DNA from: Thalassomonas actiniarum
GTDB lineage: Bacteria; Pseudomonadota; Gammaproteobacteria; Enterobacterales; Alteromonadaceae
Reading direction: 5' to 3'
Length of the DNA stretch: 64,000 nucleotides
Assembly: GCF_000948975.2 (NCBI RefSeq)
Contig: NZ_CP059735.1
Coordinates: 2,728,001 to 2,792,000, forward strand
Position numbers and translations under genes: made by a program
Shown here: positions 17,262 to 27,057 of the stretch, piece by piece
Layout: every line of letters starts with the position of its first letter
How positions within the stretch are numbered: the first letter of the stretch is position 1
The notes under the pieces: generated by a model
Seen by the model: the letters and a program-made list of their open reading frames with translations, nothing else
The model's database searches: none
Told to the model about the DNA's origin: nothing

Positions 17262-18458
17262 ATGATGAGGTTTTTCAGCGTGTCGCATATTTGCGCCGGT
17301 TTTGTCGCGGTACTGGTGGGTTATACCAGTGCGGCCGTGATCATCTTTCAGGCGGCGGAAGCGGCCGGGGCATCGCCCGTGCAAATCAGCTCCTGGTTAT
17401 GGGCATTAGGCATAGGCATGGGCGTGAGCAGTATCGGGCTGTCGCTGTATTTTCGCACGCCGATCTTAACCGCCTGGTCGACACCGGGAGCGGCATTACT
17501 GGTGACCGCCTTGTCGGCAACGTCGTTAAATGAGGCAGTAGGCATATTTATTTTCAGCTCAAGTTTGATTTTGCTGTGCGGCATCACCGGCTGGTTTGAA
17601 AAGATCATGCGCCATGTGCCTGCGTCTTTGGCCGGCGGCATGCTTGCCGGTGTTTTGCTGCAATTTGGCATGGATATCTTTAAGGTTTTGGATGATGAGT
17701 TTTTACTGGTGGGGGGCATGCTGGCGGTTTATATGCTGTTTAAGCAGGTTTTGCCCCGGTATGTTATTCCGCTGGTGCTGTTAACCGGCGGCGGTGTCGC
17801 CTTTTTTCAGGGGCAGCTGCAACTCGATAATTTGAGCTGGCAGCTGTCGGCACCTGTTTGGGTGACGCCGGATTTTAGCTTAGCGCAATTAATCGGTGTT
17901 GGTATTCCGCTATTTATTGTGACCATGGCATCACAAAATGTCCCGGGGGTCGCAGCCCTGAGGGCAAACGGTTATCAGACGCCTGTGTCTCCGCTGATCA
18001 GCTGCACCGGATTTACCGGCGTGGTACTGGCGCCATTTGGCGGTTTTGCCTTTAATCTGGCGGCGATCACCGCGGCTATTTGTCAGGGGAAAGAGGCGGG
18101 AGTTGATCCCGATAGACGTTATCTGGCCTCGGTATGGGCCGGGGGCTTTTACCTGCTCACCGGCATCTTTGGGGCAAGTGTTGTTGCCTTATTTGCCGCC
18201 TTTCCAACCGAGCTGGTGATGGCCCTTGCCGGGCTGGCGTTATTGGGCACCATAGGCAATAGTTTATCTGCTTCCCTGGCAGATCATCATGAGCGGGAAG
18301 CGGCGTTGTTAACCTTTTTAGTGACCGCTTCCGGTATCAATCTGGCGGGGATCGGCAGTGCCTTCTGGGGCCTGGTTATCGGGCTGCTGGCTTATCACTT
18401 GCAAAAATCTGTCGCCCCGGAGATCAGAAAAGCCTATATCGCAAGACAAAGCACTTAA
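17262..18458 (+). CDS. BenE-family benzoate/H+ symporter-like transporter
   Basis: A 398-aa, very hydrophobic protein with about 12 predicted membrane segments and family-typical stretches such as VGYTSAA near the start, TAWSTPGAALL, and PLFIVTMASQNVPG. The BenE family imports benzoate with protons. The start at 17262 has GGGAG 8 nt upstream and puts the first membrane helix at the usual distance; in-frame starts at 17226 and 17235 are alternatives. No benzoate dioxygenase or catechol pathway is nearby, so the substrate may be another aromatic acid or unrelated. It is probably controlled by the divergent XRE-cupin regulator. Confidence 0.85.
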   Translation: MMRFFSVSHICAGFVAVLVGYTSAAVIIFQAAEAAGASPVQISSWLWALGIGMGVSSIGLSLYFRTPILTAWSTPGAALLVTALSATSLNEAVGIFIFSSSLILLCGITGWFEKIMRHVPASLAGGMLAGVLLQFGMDIFKVLDDEFLLVGGMLAVYMLFKQVLPRYVIPLVLLTGGGVAFFQGQLQLDNLSWQLSAPVWVTPDFSLAQLIGVGIPLFIVTMASQNVPGVAALRANGYQTPVSPLISCTGFTGVVLAPFGGFAFNLAAITAAICQGKEAGVDPDRRYLASVWAGGFYLLTGIFGASVVALFAAFPTELVMALAGLALLGTIGNSLSASLADHHEREAALLTFLVTASGINLAGIGSAFWGLVIGLLAYHLQKSVAPEIRKAYIARQST

Positions 18459-18503
18459 GGGCGAATCAAGCCGGATTATTTGCAGGCTTGTTGGTGGCTT
18501 GGT

Positions 18504-19406
18504 TCATGCTAATGCTTTTGCAGCCTTGGTGCTGGCCCTTTGCGTTAATATGCCCTGGCTGATGCCGGCCAGGATGATCAAAGTACAACTGCTTAATTGC
18601 AGCAGGGTTAAGGTTTCGGCAAAAAGCGACCAGGCAAAGCAAACCACGGCAACCGGCTCAACATAAGCCAATGTGCCAAAAGTGACCGCAGGTAAGTTTC
18701 TCAGTGCTTTTACCGCGCACAAGATGGCAATAAAACCTGGGATGATGCCGATGGCCAACAACCATAGAGCCTGAGCGGCGGATATTTCAGGGGTCGAAAC
18801 CAGCATCAGCGGCAGCAGACACAAGGCACCGGTGAGCAACTGTACTAAGGTGCTCTGATATGGGGTCGATTTGTCCGGTTTACGGTTGATCAGCATAAAG
18901 CCGCTGTAGGTCAACAGAGACAAAACCCCGTAAAACAGGCCCAAAGCTTCGTTTTCTGAGCCTGAGGCGGCTAATGAAAACTGCATCATCATGGCAAATC
19001 CCAGTAAAGCGAGGGCGATGGCTAAGACATTGGCAAAGGCCAGACGCTCCTTAAAGATAAAATGTGCGAATACGGCACTGACTAAGGGGGCCAGGTACAC
19101 CATCATCACGGCATTGGCCATGCTGGTATAGTTCATTGCCTGGATATAAAAAAACATAAAGCCGGCTAACATGGCGCCGTTGACTAAGGTGCGTTTACCC
19201 GGTCTATGTAAAATCTGGCTGCGTTTGGATGAGGCCAGCATATAGACAAGCAGACACAGGGCGCCTAAAAACAAACGGTAAAAGGTGATGTGCTCGGCGG
19301 GCAAAGCGGCAAAACGCGCCAGTGTGCCTATGGTACCCATACAGATGGCGGAGGTTATCGCCAGGAAAATAAAGGATAATTTCGGGGAGTTAACGGAGTG
19401 TGACAA
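18504..19406 (-). CDS. EamA/DMT-family transporter
   Basis: A 300-aa protein with ten predicted membrane helices in two repeats (the EamA fold), including the family-typical stretch near residues 85-110 (SMANAVMMVYLAPL). DMT permeases export amino acids, nucleosides or other metabolites; the substrate cannot be read from sequence. It is convergent with the BenE-like gene. Confidence 0.88.
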   Translation of the reverse strand: MSHSVNSPKLSFIFLAITSAICMGTIGTLARFAALPAEHITFYRLFLGALCLLVYMLASSKRSQILHRPGKRTLVNGAMLAGFMFFYIQAMNYTSMANAVMMVYLAPLVSAVFAHFIFKERLAFANVLAIALALLGFAMMMQFSLAASGSENEALGLFYGVLSLLTYSGFMLINRKPDKSTPYQSTLVQLLTGALCLLPLMLVSTPEISAAQALWLLAIGIIPGFIAILCAVKALRNLPAVTFGTLAYVEPVAVVCFAWSLFAETLTLLQLSSCTLIILAGISQGILTQRASTKAAKALA

Positions 19407-19496
19407 ACTGTGAACCTGACAATTTTTTATATAAGGACTGATAACTAAGGGCTTAAAAAAGCTGCTGTTTTATCAGCTGCTTTATGAGTGAAGGTT

Positions 19497-19928
19497 TTAG
19501 CAAGGCTTAGCCTGCATATGAAACTCGTATTCATCTTTTCCCGTAATGGCAAAACCAAGCCTTTTATATAAGTTAAGGGCGGGGTTTTCTTTTAATACTG
19601 TAAGCTCCACGGTTTTGTTTGTTGCCTGTTGCAATACATGCTGCAGAATTTTTTTACCTAAACCTTGTCCCTGGTATTGGGGAGAAATCTGGAGTTGCAT
19701 GATTTCGACGGTCTCGTTTTGCTGCCGGAACTTTAATGTGCCTATTTTACTTTCTTGGTAAAAGATGATGTGCGAACATTCATAAGCATCATTGAGCCTG
19801 AAGATATGCTCTTCTTCCGTGAGAAACTGGCCTGACTTTTCCAGGTGCTCAACCATAGTTAATTTACGCAGTTGTAGCAGGTAAGCTTTATCATCTGCTG
19901 TTGCCTGAACGAAAGTGAAACTCATCAA
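19497..19928 (-). CDS. GNAT-family N-acetyltransferase
   Basis: A 143-aa single-domain GNAT protein. The acetyl-CoA binding motif A is seen as QYQGQGLGKKIL (about 84-95) and the C-terminal NLYKRLGF motif (about 119-126) is typical. The acetyl acceptor is unknown. The start may be at either of two adjacent Met codons. Confidence 0.88.
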   Translation of the reverse strand: MMSFTFVQATADDKAYLLQLRKLTMVEHLEKSGQFLTEEEHIFRLNDAYECSHIIFYQESKIGTLKFRQQNETVEIMQLQISPQYQGQGLGKKILQHVLQQATNKTVELTVLKENPALNLYKRLGFAITGKDEYEFHMQAKPC

Positions 19929-20086
19929 TGACCTCTAGGTGCCGGTATTTTCTCAGAGGATAAAAAGGGAGATGATAACGGCTTAGCCGGTAAGCAGCCA
20001 GTCTTTTGTTGCATCCTGGCTCTTTGTCTGATTTGTTTTATCAAAGGGTTTGCAACAGCCTCGGCAAAAGCTTCTATGCTAATAAC

Positions 20087-21112
20087 TTACCCGGTTGCTT
20101 TTACTTCGCTGGCAGCTTGTTCAGTGATGATGACCAAAGACCGGCTGTTTACGAGTCGGCTCTTGAGCAGTGCGGCTAAACCGGCGGCACCCGATGTTGT
20201 CGTCGCTAAGCCGAGATCTGTTGCTATCGCTGCAGCATTTACTGCTTCTTGCTCTGATACAGTAACAAAGCTGTCTGCCTGGTGTTGTAAAATATCAAAC
20301 GCCAACAGGGAAGGGGTTTTACAATCAAGGCGGCCCATATTGGAAACCCCTCCCGATACCGTGCAGATTTCTCCTTTGTCGGTACTTTGTTGCAGGCAGG
20401 GGGCCAGCTCAGGCTCGACGATAATAATTTTTGGCTGAACTTGCCAGTGTGCCCGGATCATAAAGGTGATGGCCGCGGCCAAACCGCCAACGCCAGCCTG
20501 TAAAAAGACATGGCTTGGCCAGTTATTTTGCTGTTGAAAAGCCTGGCGCATTTCCTCGGCAATGACAGTGTAGCCTTCCATCACCAGACGGGGGATTTCG
20601 GTATAACCGGGCCAGGAGCCGTCACCAAGATGAACCGCTCCCGTTTGCTCGGCATCTTTAATGGCTGCTGCCATACTTGCTTCATAGTTTGTGCCTGAGC
20701 GTACCACTTGTGCACCTTTATCCCGCAAACGTGCGGCAAAACTTTCCGGTACCGTCTCGGCCAGATGAATCCGGGCACGGGCAGAGAATATTTTTGCCCC
20801 GGCGGCAACCGCTAAACCATGGTTGCCGGCACTGGCACAGACAAAAGTCATGGTTTTAGCCATTGCCAGCATTTTCTCGGATAAGTACTCTTCGGGAGCA
20901 ACCGCTTTTCCCGTTTGTTTTTCAAGTGCCAGTGCTATCAGCCTGGCCAGGGCATAGAAACCGCCAAGGGCTTTGAAAGAGCCTAACCCCATGCGTTTGC
21001 TTTCATCTTTGAACAGGATGTTTTGTCCCAGGTAGCTGAGTTCGGTGAGCGGGCTTTGCCGGTAAAACGGACAGGCCTGTAGCAGTGCTTTCGGTTGCTG
21101 GCAATTAAACAT
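20087..21112 (-). CDS. Diaminopropionate ammonia-lyase-like PLP enzyme
   Basis: A 341-aa fold type II pyridoxal-phosphate enzyme. The KDESKRMGLGSFKALGG segment near residues 35-51 closely resembles that of 2,3-diaminopropionate ammonia-lyases, with Lys47 as the PLP Schiff-base lysine, and a GVGGL phosphate-binding-type loop follows further on. Such lyases convert diaminopropionate to pyruvate and ammonia; threonine/serine dehydratase activity is the alternative. It is shorter than DpaL (about 400 aa). It is divergent from an Lrp-type regulator, a usual arrangement for amino-acid catabolic genes. Confidence 0.75.
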   Translation of the reverse strand: MFNCQQPKALLQACPFYRQSPLTELSYLGQNILFKDESKRMGLGSFKALGGFYALARLIALALEKQTGKAVAPEEYLSEKMLAMAKTMTFVCASAGNHGLAVAAGAKIFSARARIHLAETVPESFAARLRDKGAQVVRSGTNYEASMAAAIKDAEQTGAVHLGDGSWPGYTEIPRLVMEGYTVIAEEMRQAFQQQNNWPSHVFLQAGVGGLAAAITFMIRAHWQVQPKIIIVEPELAPCLQQSTDKGEICTVSGGVSNMGRLDCKTPSLLAFDILQHQADSFVTVSEQEAVNAAAIATDLGLATTTSGAAGLAALLKSRLVNSRSLVIITEQAASEVKATG

Positions 21113-21260
21113 ATTTTTCTACCGCGATTATTGTTGGCTTCATTTAGCTGATTTGATGATCTTATTTTAAAATAAGCTTTTGCCTGCTTTATGTCGGTTT
21201 TTCATGGTTTTTGATAAAATATATTCATGTTTAGCTAATCTTTTGGGAAATATTTTCATT

Positions 21261-21734
21261 ATGGAATTGGATAAGGCAGATATACGTATCCTGGTAGCAG
21301 TGCAGGAAAATGCCCGTATCGGGCTCGAGGCGCTGGCTGAAACCGCTTCGCTGTCGGTGGCTTCGGTGCAGCGCAGGCTGAAACAGCTCAGGGCTAAGCA
21401 AATTATCACCCGGGAGGTGGCGGTGCTCGATCCGGACAAACTGGGCCAGCCGATGAGTTTTATCGTCATGGTGGAGATGGAGCGGGAGCGCCCGGATCAA
21501 ATTGATGCATTCTCCCGCCTGGTATTAGCCGACCCCCAGGTGCAGCAATGTTACTACATTACCGGTGAAGCCGACTTTTGCCTGATTTGCAGCGCGGCAG
21601 ATATGAAAGGTTTTGAAGCCTTAACCCAGAGGTTATTTTTTAATAATAATAATGTCCGCTGTTTTAAGACCTCGGTGGTGATGGGCAAAAAGAAAGTGGG
21701 GCTTAATGTTGATGTCAGCGGTATACTCACATGA
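21261..21734 (+). CDS. Lrp/AsnC-family transcriptional regulator
   Basis: A 157-aa regulator: winged helix-turn-helix at about 3-60 (DKADIRILVAVQENARIG at its start) and an RAM ligand-binding domain at about 65-150. ATG at 21261 is chosen because it gives the standard Lrp start (MELDKADIRIL); an upstream in-frame start would add 27 atypical residues. Divergent from the PLP ammonia-lyase gene, which it probably controls in response to an amino acid. Confidence 0.9.
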   Translation: MELDKADIRILVAVQENARIGLEALAETASLSVASVQRRLKQLRAKQIITREVAVLDPDKLGQPMSFIVMVEMERERPDQIDAFSRLVLADPQVQQCYYITGEADFCLICSAADMKGFEALTQRLFFNNNNVRCFKTSVVMGKKKVGLNVDVSGILT

Positions 21735-21791
21735 GTGATGCCGGTTGAGTAAAAGTTTTTAGCTGCCTGAGGATGATTTTTTGCAATTGTG

Positions 21792-22208
21792 TTATTCGGC
21801 GCCCGGTCCCAGCGGCTGACCGAAACTGAATTCAACGAAATTGCCATCGGGATCTTTGATGCCGCAATAATAGCCTACCGGGTAGGGCTCTTGTTTGCAG
21901 GGCCAGACCAGGATACCGTCCTGTTTTGCCCTGAGTGCGATGTCATCAACCGCCTGCTTGCTGGTCATGGCAAAACCCAGATGGGAAAAGTCATTGCTTT
22001 GCTGGTATTTCTCCGGTCCGCCGGGCAGCATCACCAAAATAAAGTCATGCTCTTTGCCTGTCTCTGCCATCCAGACGATAGATTTACCGTCTATGCCCTG
22101 GGCTCTGCGCTCGCGGATAACATTGAGACCGGCATATTGCTGGTAAAACTCGACACAGGCACGTAAATCTTTTACATGTAAAGCGATATGGGTGAGGGAG
22201 ATCGTCAT
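21792..22208 (-). CDS. VOC-superfamily (glyoxalase-like) protein
   Basis: A 138-aa protein with two beta-alpha-beta-beta-beta modules. The likely metal ligands are His7 (HIALHV), a His in SHLGFAM in the middle, and the Glu of FVEFSFG near the C-terminus. The family includes glyoxalase I, dioxygenases and fosfomycin-resistance enzymes, so the reaction cannot be assigned. Confidence 0.82.
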   Translation of the reverse strand: MTISLTHIALHVKDLRACVEFYQQYAGLNVIRERRAQGIDGKSIVWMAETGKEHDFILVMLPGGPEKYQQSNDFSHLGFAMTSKQAVDDIALRAKQDGILVWPCKQEPYPVGYYCGIKDPDGNFVEFSFGQPLGPGAE

Positions 22209-22251
22209 GTTTACTTTTGGGGCCTTATTGTTGATGAAGCGCCAGTCATTC

Positions 22252-24402
22252 TTATATGGTGGCGCTGATATCGTCTTCTTCTTCGCTGATCAGTTCGCCA
22301 AAATCATCCAGGGCACTTTTGCTGCCTGTTGTTGCCTGCGTCTGTCGCTGCTGGTTCTGTGCCGGTTCAGGCGAGTTCTGTCCGGCTTGTCCTGAGTCCG
22401 GGGTAAACTGGGCGACCAGATCATAAAGCTGGCTTGATTGTTCTGCCAGATGATTTGAGGTCGAAGAAATATGCTCTATTGCTTCGGCTGAGACATTGGC
22501 CAGGTTACTGACATTTTCACCGATATCCCGGATTTCGACGGTCTGCTGGGTTTGCTCTCCCGAGGCGGTAGCGATTTCCAGGGCATGCTGGTTAACATTA
22601 TCAATATTGTTGCTGATGGTGTTGATCGAGGTTTTAGTACCTTCAAGACTGGCCAGCAGCGACTGGGTATCATTGGCGGTAGATTGCATGCATTCGCTTA
22701 ACAGTTGGTTCAGGCGGAAATTCTCCTGTAACAGGTTGCCTATGTTAGTGGTGGAGTCCTGGGTTTTACTGGCCAGCTGGCGGATTTCATCGGCGACGAT
22801 GGCAAAGCCGCGGCCTACTTCCCCGGCCCGGGCGGCTTCAATGGCGGCATTAAGCGCCAGCAGATTGGTTTGATCGGCGATGGTTTTAATGGTGCCGAGC
22901 ATATCCAGCAGGCTTTTGCTCTGGCTGTTGAGCTGGGCAATTTCTGCTTCGAGTTTTTCTATCTCCTGACCCATAGTGATGGCTTTTACGCTTAATGAGT
23001 CCATGTTGTCCAGGCCATCGGCGGCGGCTTCCTTGGCTTTGACCAGCTCCTGCACCGTGGCGTTGGTTTTATCGGCAATTGCCTGGCAAACCGTGTAAAT
23101 TTGTTCGCTGGAATCAGATGCTTTTTCCGTCAGGGAAACACTTTGCCGGGTATTGCCGCTTGCCTCGCTTAGTGACTGCTTGATATGGCTTGAGTCCTGG
23201 CTGATGAGTTTGGCGACATCTATAGTTTTGCCCATCATCGCCTGCAGGTTGGTTAATAATTTATTGAAATGGATTGAGGTCTCGCCGAGTTCATCGCTGG
23301 ACAATACCTCTATTCTCTGAGTTAAATCCGCTTGTCCCTGGGACATTTCCCGCATCATATTACGCAGGGTAAGGATAGGTTTGATAATTTTGGCGTTGGC
23401 AAAGTAAATAACGAAAATACCAAAAGAAATACCACCGATAAACAGGCTCAATAAAATCAGCACATTGGTTTGGGTGGACTTGACCAGCTTCTGGCTGGTA
23501 TCCAGACTGAGTTGTTGCTGGACCTTGACCAGGGTGCCGAGTTCATCGCCGAGTTTCTTGAGCAATTCGCCGAATTCGTTGCGGATCAAATAGGCATCGG
23601 TGCGCCATTTTTCGCTGCTGTGAATATCGATCGCCAGTTCCAGGTGGGAAAAAAAATTGTCCTTGAGCTGGCTAAATTCATCCAGGGCATCGAGTTGCTC
23701 TTCTCCCAGTTGATCTTCTTTTGCACGCAGGCTGATCATGTTTTGCTCCAGCCCTTTTTTAAATAAGTCAACTTCTGACAGGATCTCGCTGTTGCGCAGG
23801 GCAAGGTAATGCCTGACATTACTTAAGATCATCGCCCACTGATATCTGAGATTATGAATATCCAGCAACAAGTTGGCATATTGCTCGACATCCTCAGTAT
23901 CAGACTCTCCCAGCACGATATCTGTGGTCATTTGCAGGGCTTTGCTGCCAAGCGGCTCAAGCTGGTCCCGGGATATTTGCAATGCAGGACGGTTTTTTTC
24001 CGGGTGTTCGGCCAGGTCAAACATCACGGTTTGATAATTGCTGAGCTCATCCACTAAGGTGGCGATGTAATTGATTTGCGGTTGATCTTTTGGCTGGCTG
24101 TCTTGTGCAGACTGATTAAGGATTTGTTTCAACGAGTCCAACTGACTTTTTAAACTACTGAGGTTTTCCAGGTATTTTTGTTTATCAGAGCTTTCCTGGC
24201 TCAGCATATAATAACCCAGGGAGCTGGAGCTTTGGTGTACCTTGTTGGCAAGATCCATGGAGGCAACGAGGGTAGGGATCAATTTCTCAACAAACTGGCC
24301 GGTTTCTCTTTCCATGCTTTTCATGCTGAGATAGGCGACGGTTAAGACCAGCAGCAACATAATTAATAAGCCGCCTAAAGATCCCAGCACTTTTTTTCTC
24401 AT
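22252..24402 (-). CDS. Methyl-accepting chemotaxis protein
   Basis: A 716-aa transmembrane chemoreceptor. Membrane helix 1 is at about 4-25, a long helical periplasmic sensor domain follows (about 26-305, four-helix-bundle type), membrane helix 2 at about 308-328, a HAMP domain, and a cytoplasmic signalling domain whose hairpin tip ([18 protein letters not shown]) is well conserved. It binds CheW and controls CheA. The ATG at 24402 is preferred over an in-frame GTG four codons upstream. The ligand is unknown. It lies 83 nt downstream of the P460 gene on the same strand, so linkage to the electron-transfer locus is possible but unproven. Confidence 0.93.
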   Translation of the reverse strand: MRKKVLGSLGGLLIMLLLVLTVAYLSMKSMERETGQFVEKLIPTLVASMDLANKVHQSSSSLGYYMLSQESSDKQKYLENLSSLKSQLDSLKQILNQSAQDSQPKDQPQINYIATLVDELSNYQTVMFDLAEHPEKNRPALQISRDQLEPLGSKALQMTTDIVLGESDTEDVEQYANLLLDIHNLRYQWAMILSNVRHYLALRNSEILSEVDLFKKGLEQNMISLRAKEDQLGEEQLDALDEFSQLKDNFFSHLELAIDIHSSEKWRTDAYLIRNEFGELLKKLGDELGTLVKVQQQLSLDTSQKLVKSTQTNVLILLSLFIGGISFGIFVIYFANAKIIKPILTLRNMMREMSQGQADLTQRIEVLSSDELGETSIHFNKLLTNLQAMMGKTIDVAKLISQDSSHIKQSLSEASGNTRQSVSLTEKASDSSEQIYTVCQAIADKTNATVQELVKAKEAAADGLDNMDSLSVKAITMGQEIEKLEAEIAQLNSQSKSLLDMLGTIKTIADQTNLLALNAAIEAARAGEVGRGFAIVADEIRQLASKTQDSTTNIGNLLQENFRLNQLLSECMQSTANDTQSLLASLEGTKTSINTISNNIDNVNQHALEIATASGEQTQQTVEIRDIGENVSNLANVSAEAIEHISSTSNHLAEQSSQLYDLVAQFTPDSGQAGQNSPEPAQNQQRQTQATTGSKSALDDFGELISEEEDDISATI

Positions 24403-24485
24403 CGATAATACCACTTGTCTGCCCTCTAAAAATAACTCTGCGGATAGTCAGCTAAGTGAAAAACTTAACCGGCGCTATAGGGTAA

Positions 24486-25136
24486 TTAACGGCTTTGCTC
24501 GGTATAAAAAGTGGAAAAGACGTAATCCCGCTCTTGCATATTTTCATGACATTTCGCACAACTTTGGTAGATATCAACATTGGTGTTATTGCCGCGCATC
24601 ATCAAGTCGCCGTTAGGTGCAAATTGCGTGTATTCCCAGTCGCCTCCTGTCGGGGCATATCCCGGTGGCTTTTTCACCATTAAGGTCAGGGATGTAGGCT
24701 GATGAGGGATACCGTTTTTGACGGTATAGTTTTCTTTTAAAAAGATGGTGCCGACTTCATAACCCTTAAAATATTTATCTTCGGCTGCTTCCTCGTCCTC
24801 ATCTTCATCGTCGTCTTCATTTTGATAAACCCTAAGGTATTCGATGTAATTGTCGCGATAGATATCTGTGCCTTTATTGACATAAATCACGACATAATTG
24901 TTCCAATGCAGGCCGGAAAATTCAAAACCCGTCAACCGGCTCCACTTTTTTCGGTAGTCCCGGGTTTGGGGGTACATAGCCGGAACGGTAAAAAGGCTTT
25001 TATAGTAGGCCTCATCCATATTAAATTCTTCTTTTTGATTTGCATTGGCCGAAGCGGATCCGGCGAAGACAAGAAGCAGTGACAGTAAAAAGGCACTGGT
25101 TACTTTGCTGATATCAATCCCTGATTTCAAAGTCAT
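24486..25136 (-). CDS. Cytochrome P460-family protein
   Basis: A 216-aa exported protein: signal peptide (about 1-31), a beta-rich domain, an unusual acidic Asp/Glu run near residues 100-116, and a single c-type heme site CAKCH near residue 192 close to the C-terminus, which is where cytochromes P460 carry it. P460 proteins of ammonia oxidisers oxidise hydroxylamine or bind NO using a Lys-cross-linked heme; the cross-linking Lys cannot be identified by eye. It is the last of three genes in a row (diheme peroxidase, cupredoxin-like, P460), starting 9 nt after the cupredoxin-like gene, so they are almost certainly co-transcribed. Confidence 0.82.
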   Translation of the reverse strand: MTLKSGIDISKVTSAFLLSLLLVFAGSASANANQKEEFNMDEAYYKSLFTVPAMYPQTRDYRKKWSRLTGFEFSGLHWNNYVVIYVNKGTDIYRDNYIEYLRVYQNEDDDEDEDEEAAEDKYFKGYEVGTIFLKENYTVKNGIPHQPTSLTLMVKKPPGYAPTGGDWEYTQFAPNGDLMMRGNNTNVDIYQSCAKCHENMQERDYVFSTFYTEQSR

Positions 25137-25145
25137 GATTTCTTC

Positions 25146-25772
25146 CTATTGGCGAGAAAGCTTTAAGGTGCCGCGTTGTTTGCCTTTTTTGGAAATCGGC
25201 ACTTCCTTGGTTTCACCCGGCTGCAGCTCGAACTCCATGCTCTTGTAACCCGGCATCAGTAAATTCATGGTGGTTAAGTTACTGGGCACGTCCTTTATTT
25301 GGATTTGATAGTTTTTTTTCTTTTTTTCAAAGTCCAGTACCTGATAGTAGTCGCTGAGGATATTGGCAATGTAGGCGCGCATTTTTGGATGAATTTTACA
25401 GCCGATGCGGACAATCGAGTTTTCCTGCCAGTTAAGCGCAACTTCCGAGGTGGCCCCCGGCTGCATCAGGCCGACATCGAAATTGGCACTATGTTTGGTT
25501 TCATTGGTAAAAATATTATGCTCGACATCATCGGAATTATTGAACTTGATTTGTTGTCCGGAAGAGCCTACCTGGAGTTTCTGGGTAAACTGTTTGTCTT
25601 TTTGATCTATGGTTACCTGGGAGTTGGTGCTTTTGTTGTCCACCAGGTAGATAAGCCCCGCAAAAGGGGGTCTTTTGGTAAATTCCAACTCGGCCGTGAC
25701 CGTATCGGCCAGGGCGCCGCCGGCAAAAGCCAGCGGCAGTAACGAAGTTAATATTTTTTTGCTAAAGCTCAT
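25146..25772 (-). CDS. Secreted cupredoxin-like protein
   Basis: A 208-aa precursor with a signal peptide (cleavage likely after ALA near residue 22). The fold appears plastocyanin-like: an HNIF segment near residue 85 and IGCKIHPKM near residues 122-130 give a His, Cys, His and Met in the type 1 copper order. Homologues are often called methylamine utilization proteins in databases although no methylamine dehydrogenase is present here. The C-terminal 70 residues are beta-rich. It probably shuttles electrons in the periplasm between the diheme peroxidase encoded 68 nt upstream and the P460 protein encoded 9 nt downstream. Confidence 0.75.
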   Translation of the reverse strand: MSFSKKILTSLLPLAFAGGALADTVTAELEFTKRPPFAGLIYLVDNKSTNSQVTIDQKDKQFTQKLQVGSSGQQIKFNNSDDVEHNIFTNETKHSANFDVGLMQPGATSEVALNWQENSIVRIGCKIHPKMRAYIANILSDYYQVLDFEKKKKNYQIQIKDVPSNLTTMNLLMPGYKSMEFELQPGETKEVPISKKGKQRGTLKLSRQ

Positions 25773-25840
25773 AAAACCTCCCTGTTAAATGCTTATCTGA
25801 TTCGAGCAATACCTGCTCTTTTCTGTGTTATCAACGAGTG

Positions 25841-26821
25841 CTAAGGAATTTTTGGGCGCTCAATGACAATGGGATCTGTTAATGCGGCTAAGAAAGCCAG
25901 TAAGTCACTGATTTCATCTTCACTTAAATTCAGCGGCTTAATGAGTTTGCTTACGCCGGCGATGCCCTCGCTGCCCTTGTTATAAAAACGGATCACCGCT
26001 TCGAGGGACGGCTCTGAGCCGTCGTGCATATAAGGGGAGGTTAGCCAGACATTTCTCAGGCCCGGAGTTTTAAACGCGCCTTTCATGCCCTGGGCCTTGC
26101 TGATTTTTTCTCTGCCGGCGTCATTGTTATTTACGCCGATATTATGAAAACTGTCGTCGGTAAAGTTGACGCCGTCATGGCATTTGGTGCAGCGTGCTTT
26201 GCCTTCAAATAAAGCCAATCCGCGAATAGCCGCGGGATCCATGGCGTTTTTATCTCCCTGTATATAACGGTCGAAAGAAGAATTTCGGGTGATAATACTG
26301 CGCTCAAAGGCGGATATTGCCCGGGCAATAGTGGTCTTGTTGATGCCGGAGTCGCCATAGGCGGCTTTAAACAGTTTTTGATAGCCGGGGACTTTCTTGA
26401 GCCTCTTGATTAATTGCGGCAGCGGCATGTTCATTTCGCCGGGGGCAGATATCGGGCCCAGTGCCTGCTCTTCAAGGGTTTTCGCCCGACCGTCCCAAAA
26501 GAAGATTGAGCTCCAGGCCAGGTTGTAAATATGCGGGGTATTTCTGCCAAGCACTTCACCCATGGTGCCTAAACCTGTTGCCATGCCGTCGCCAAAACCC
26601 ATTTCCGGGTTATGGCAGGTGGCGCAGGATTGCTTTTCGTTTAAAGACAAACGGGGGTCGAAAAACAGCACTTTACCCAGTTCAATTTCTTCGGCGGTGG
26701 GGGGCTCGTCATCGGGATATTCGATGTCTTCCAGGGATGGCGTGCCCAATTCTGCTGCAAAAACCAGTAACGGTAGGGTAAAAATGAAAGCAACCAGATT
26801 TAAAAAGATTCTTTTTAACAC
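25841..26821 (-). CDS. Diheme cytochrome c peroxidase / MauG family
   Basis: A 326-aa periplasmic protein with a signal peptide (about 1-23) and two c-heme sites, CATCH (66-70) and CTKCH (211-215). The YMHDGS stretch with Met265 is where family members place the axial Met of the high-potential heme. Members either reduce H2O2 with electrons from cytochrome c or cupredoxin, or carry out oxidative protein modification (MauG). It is the first gene of the minus-strand set and is divergent from the cytochrome c gene at 27058. Its immediate cupredoxin-like neighbour is a plausible electron donor. Confidence 0.92.
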   Translation of the reverse strand: MLKRIFLNLVAFIFTLPLLVFAAELGTPSLEDIEYPDDEPPTAEEIELGKVLFFDPRLSLNEKQSCATCHNPEMGFGDGMATGLGTMGEVLGRNTPHIYNLAWSSIFFWDGRAKTLEEQALGPISAPGEMNMPLPQLIKRLKKVPGYQKLFKAAYGDSGINKTTIARAISAFERSIITRNSSFDRYIQGDKNAMDPAAIRGLALFEGKARCTKCHDGVNFTDDSFHNIGVNNNDAGREKISKAQGMKGAFKTPGLRNVWLTSPYMHDGSEPSLEAVIRFYNKGSEGIAGVSKLIKPLNLSEDEISDLLAFLAALTDPIVIERPKIP

Positions 26822-27057
26822 GGCATTCTCCTTTGCTTTATATCTTGCTGATTTACTTGTGGTATTTCCTTGATGCTTTGTTTTCCAACATCTTATTGCA
26901 GCAGTTTAAGTGTTAGCAACTCTAATATTTAGACCATAATTTTAAAAAAAACAAACCAGTAGACTGGCAATTTTTTGAGCAAGTAAAAATCATCATCTAT
27001 ACTGGGTTTGAAGATTATGAATGAAGTCTATTTTTATGTTATTTCAAGGGAAATGTT

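Noticed and set aside
17262-18458. Aromatic acid catabolic operon
   Set aside because: Only the transporter and its divergent regulator are present; no ring-hydroxylating or ring-cleaving enzyme genes are nearby.
25146-25772. Methylamine utilization gene
   Set aside because: No methylamine dehydrogenase or mau gene cluster is present; the protein is only a cupredoxin-like member that databases often label this way.
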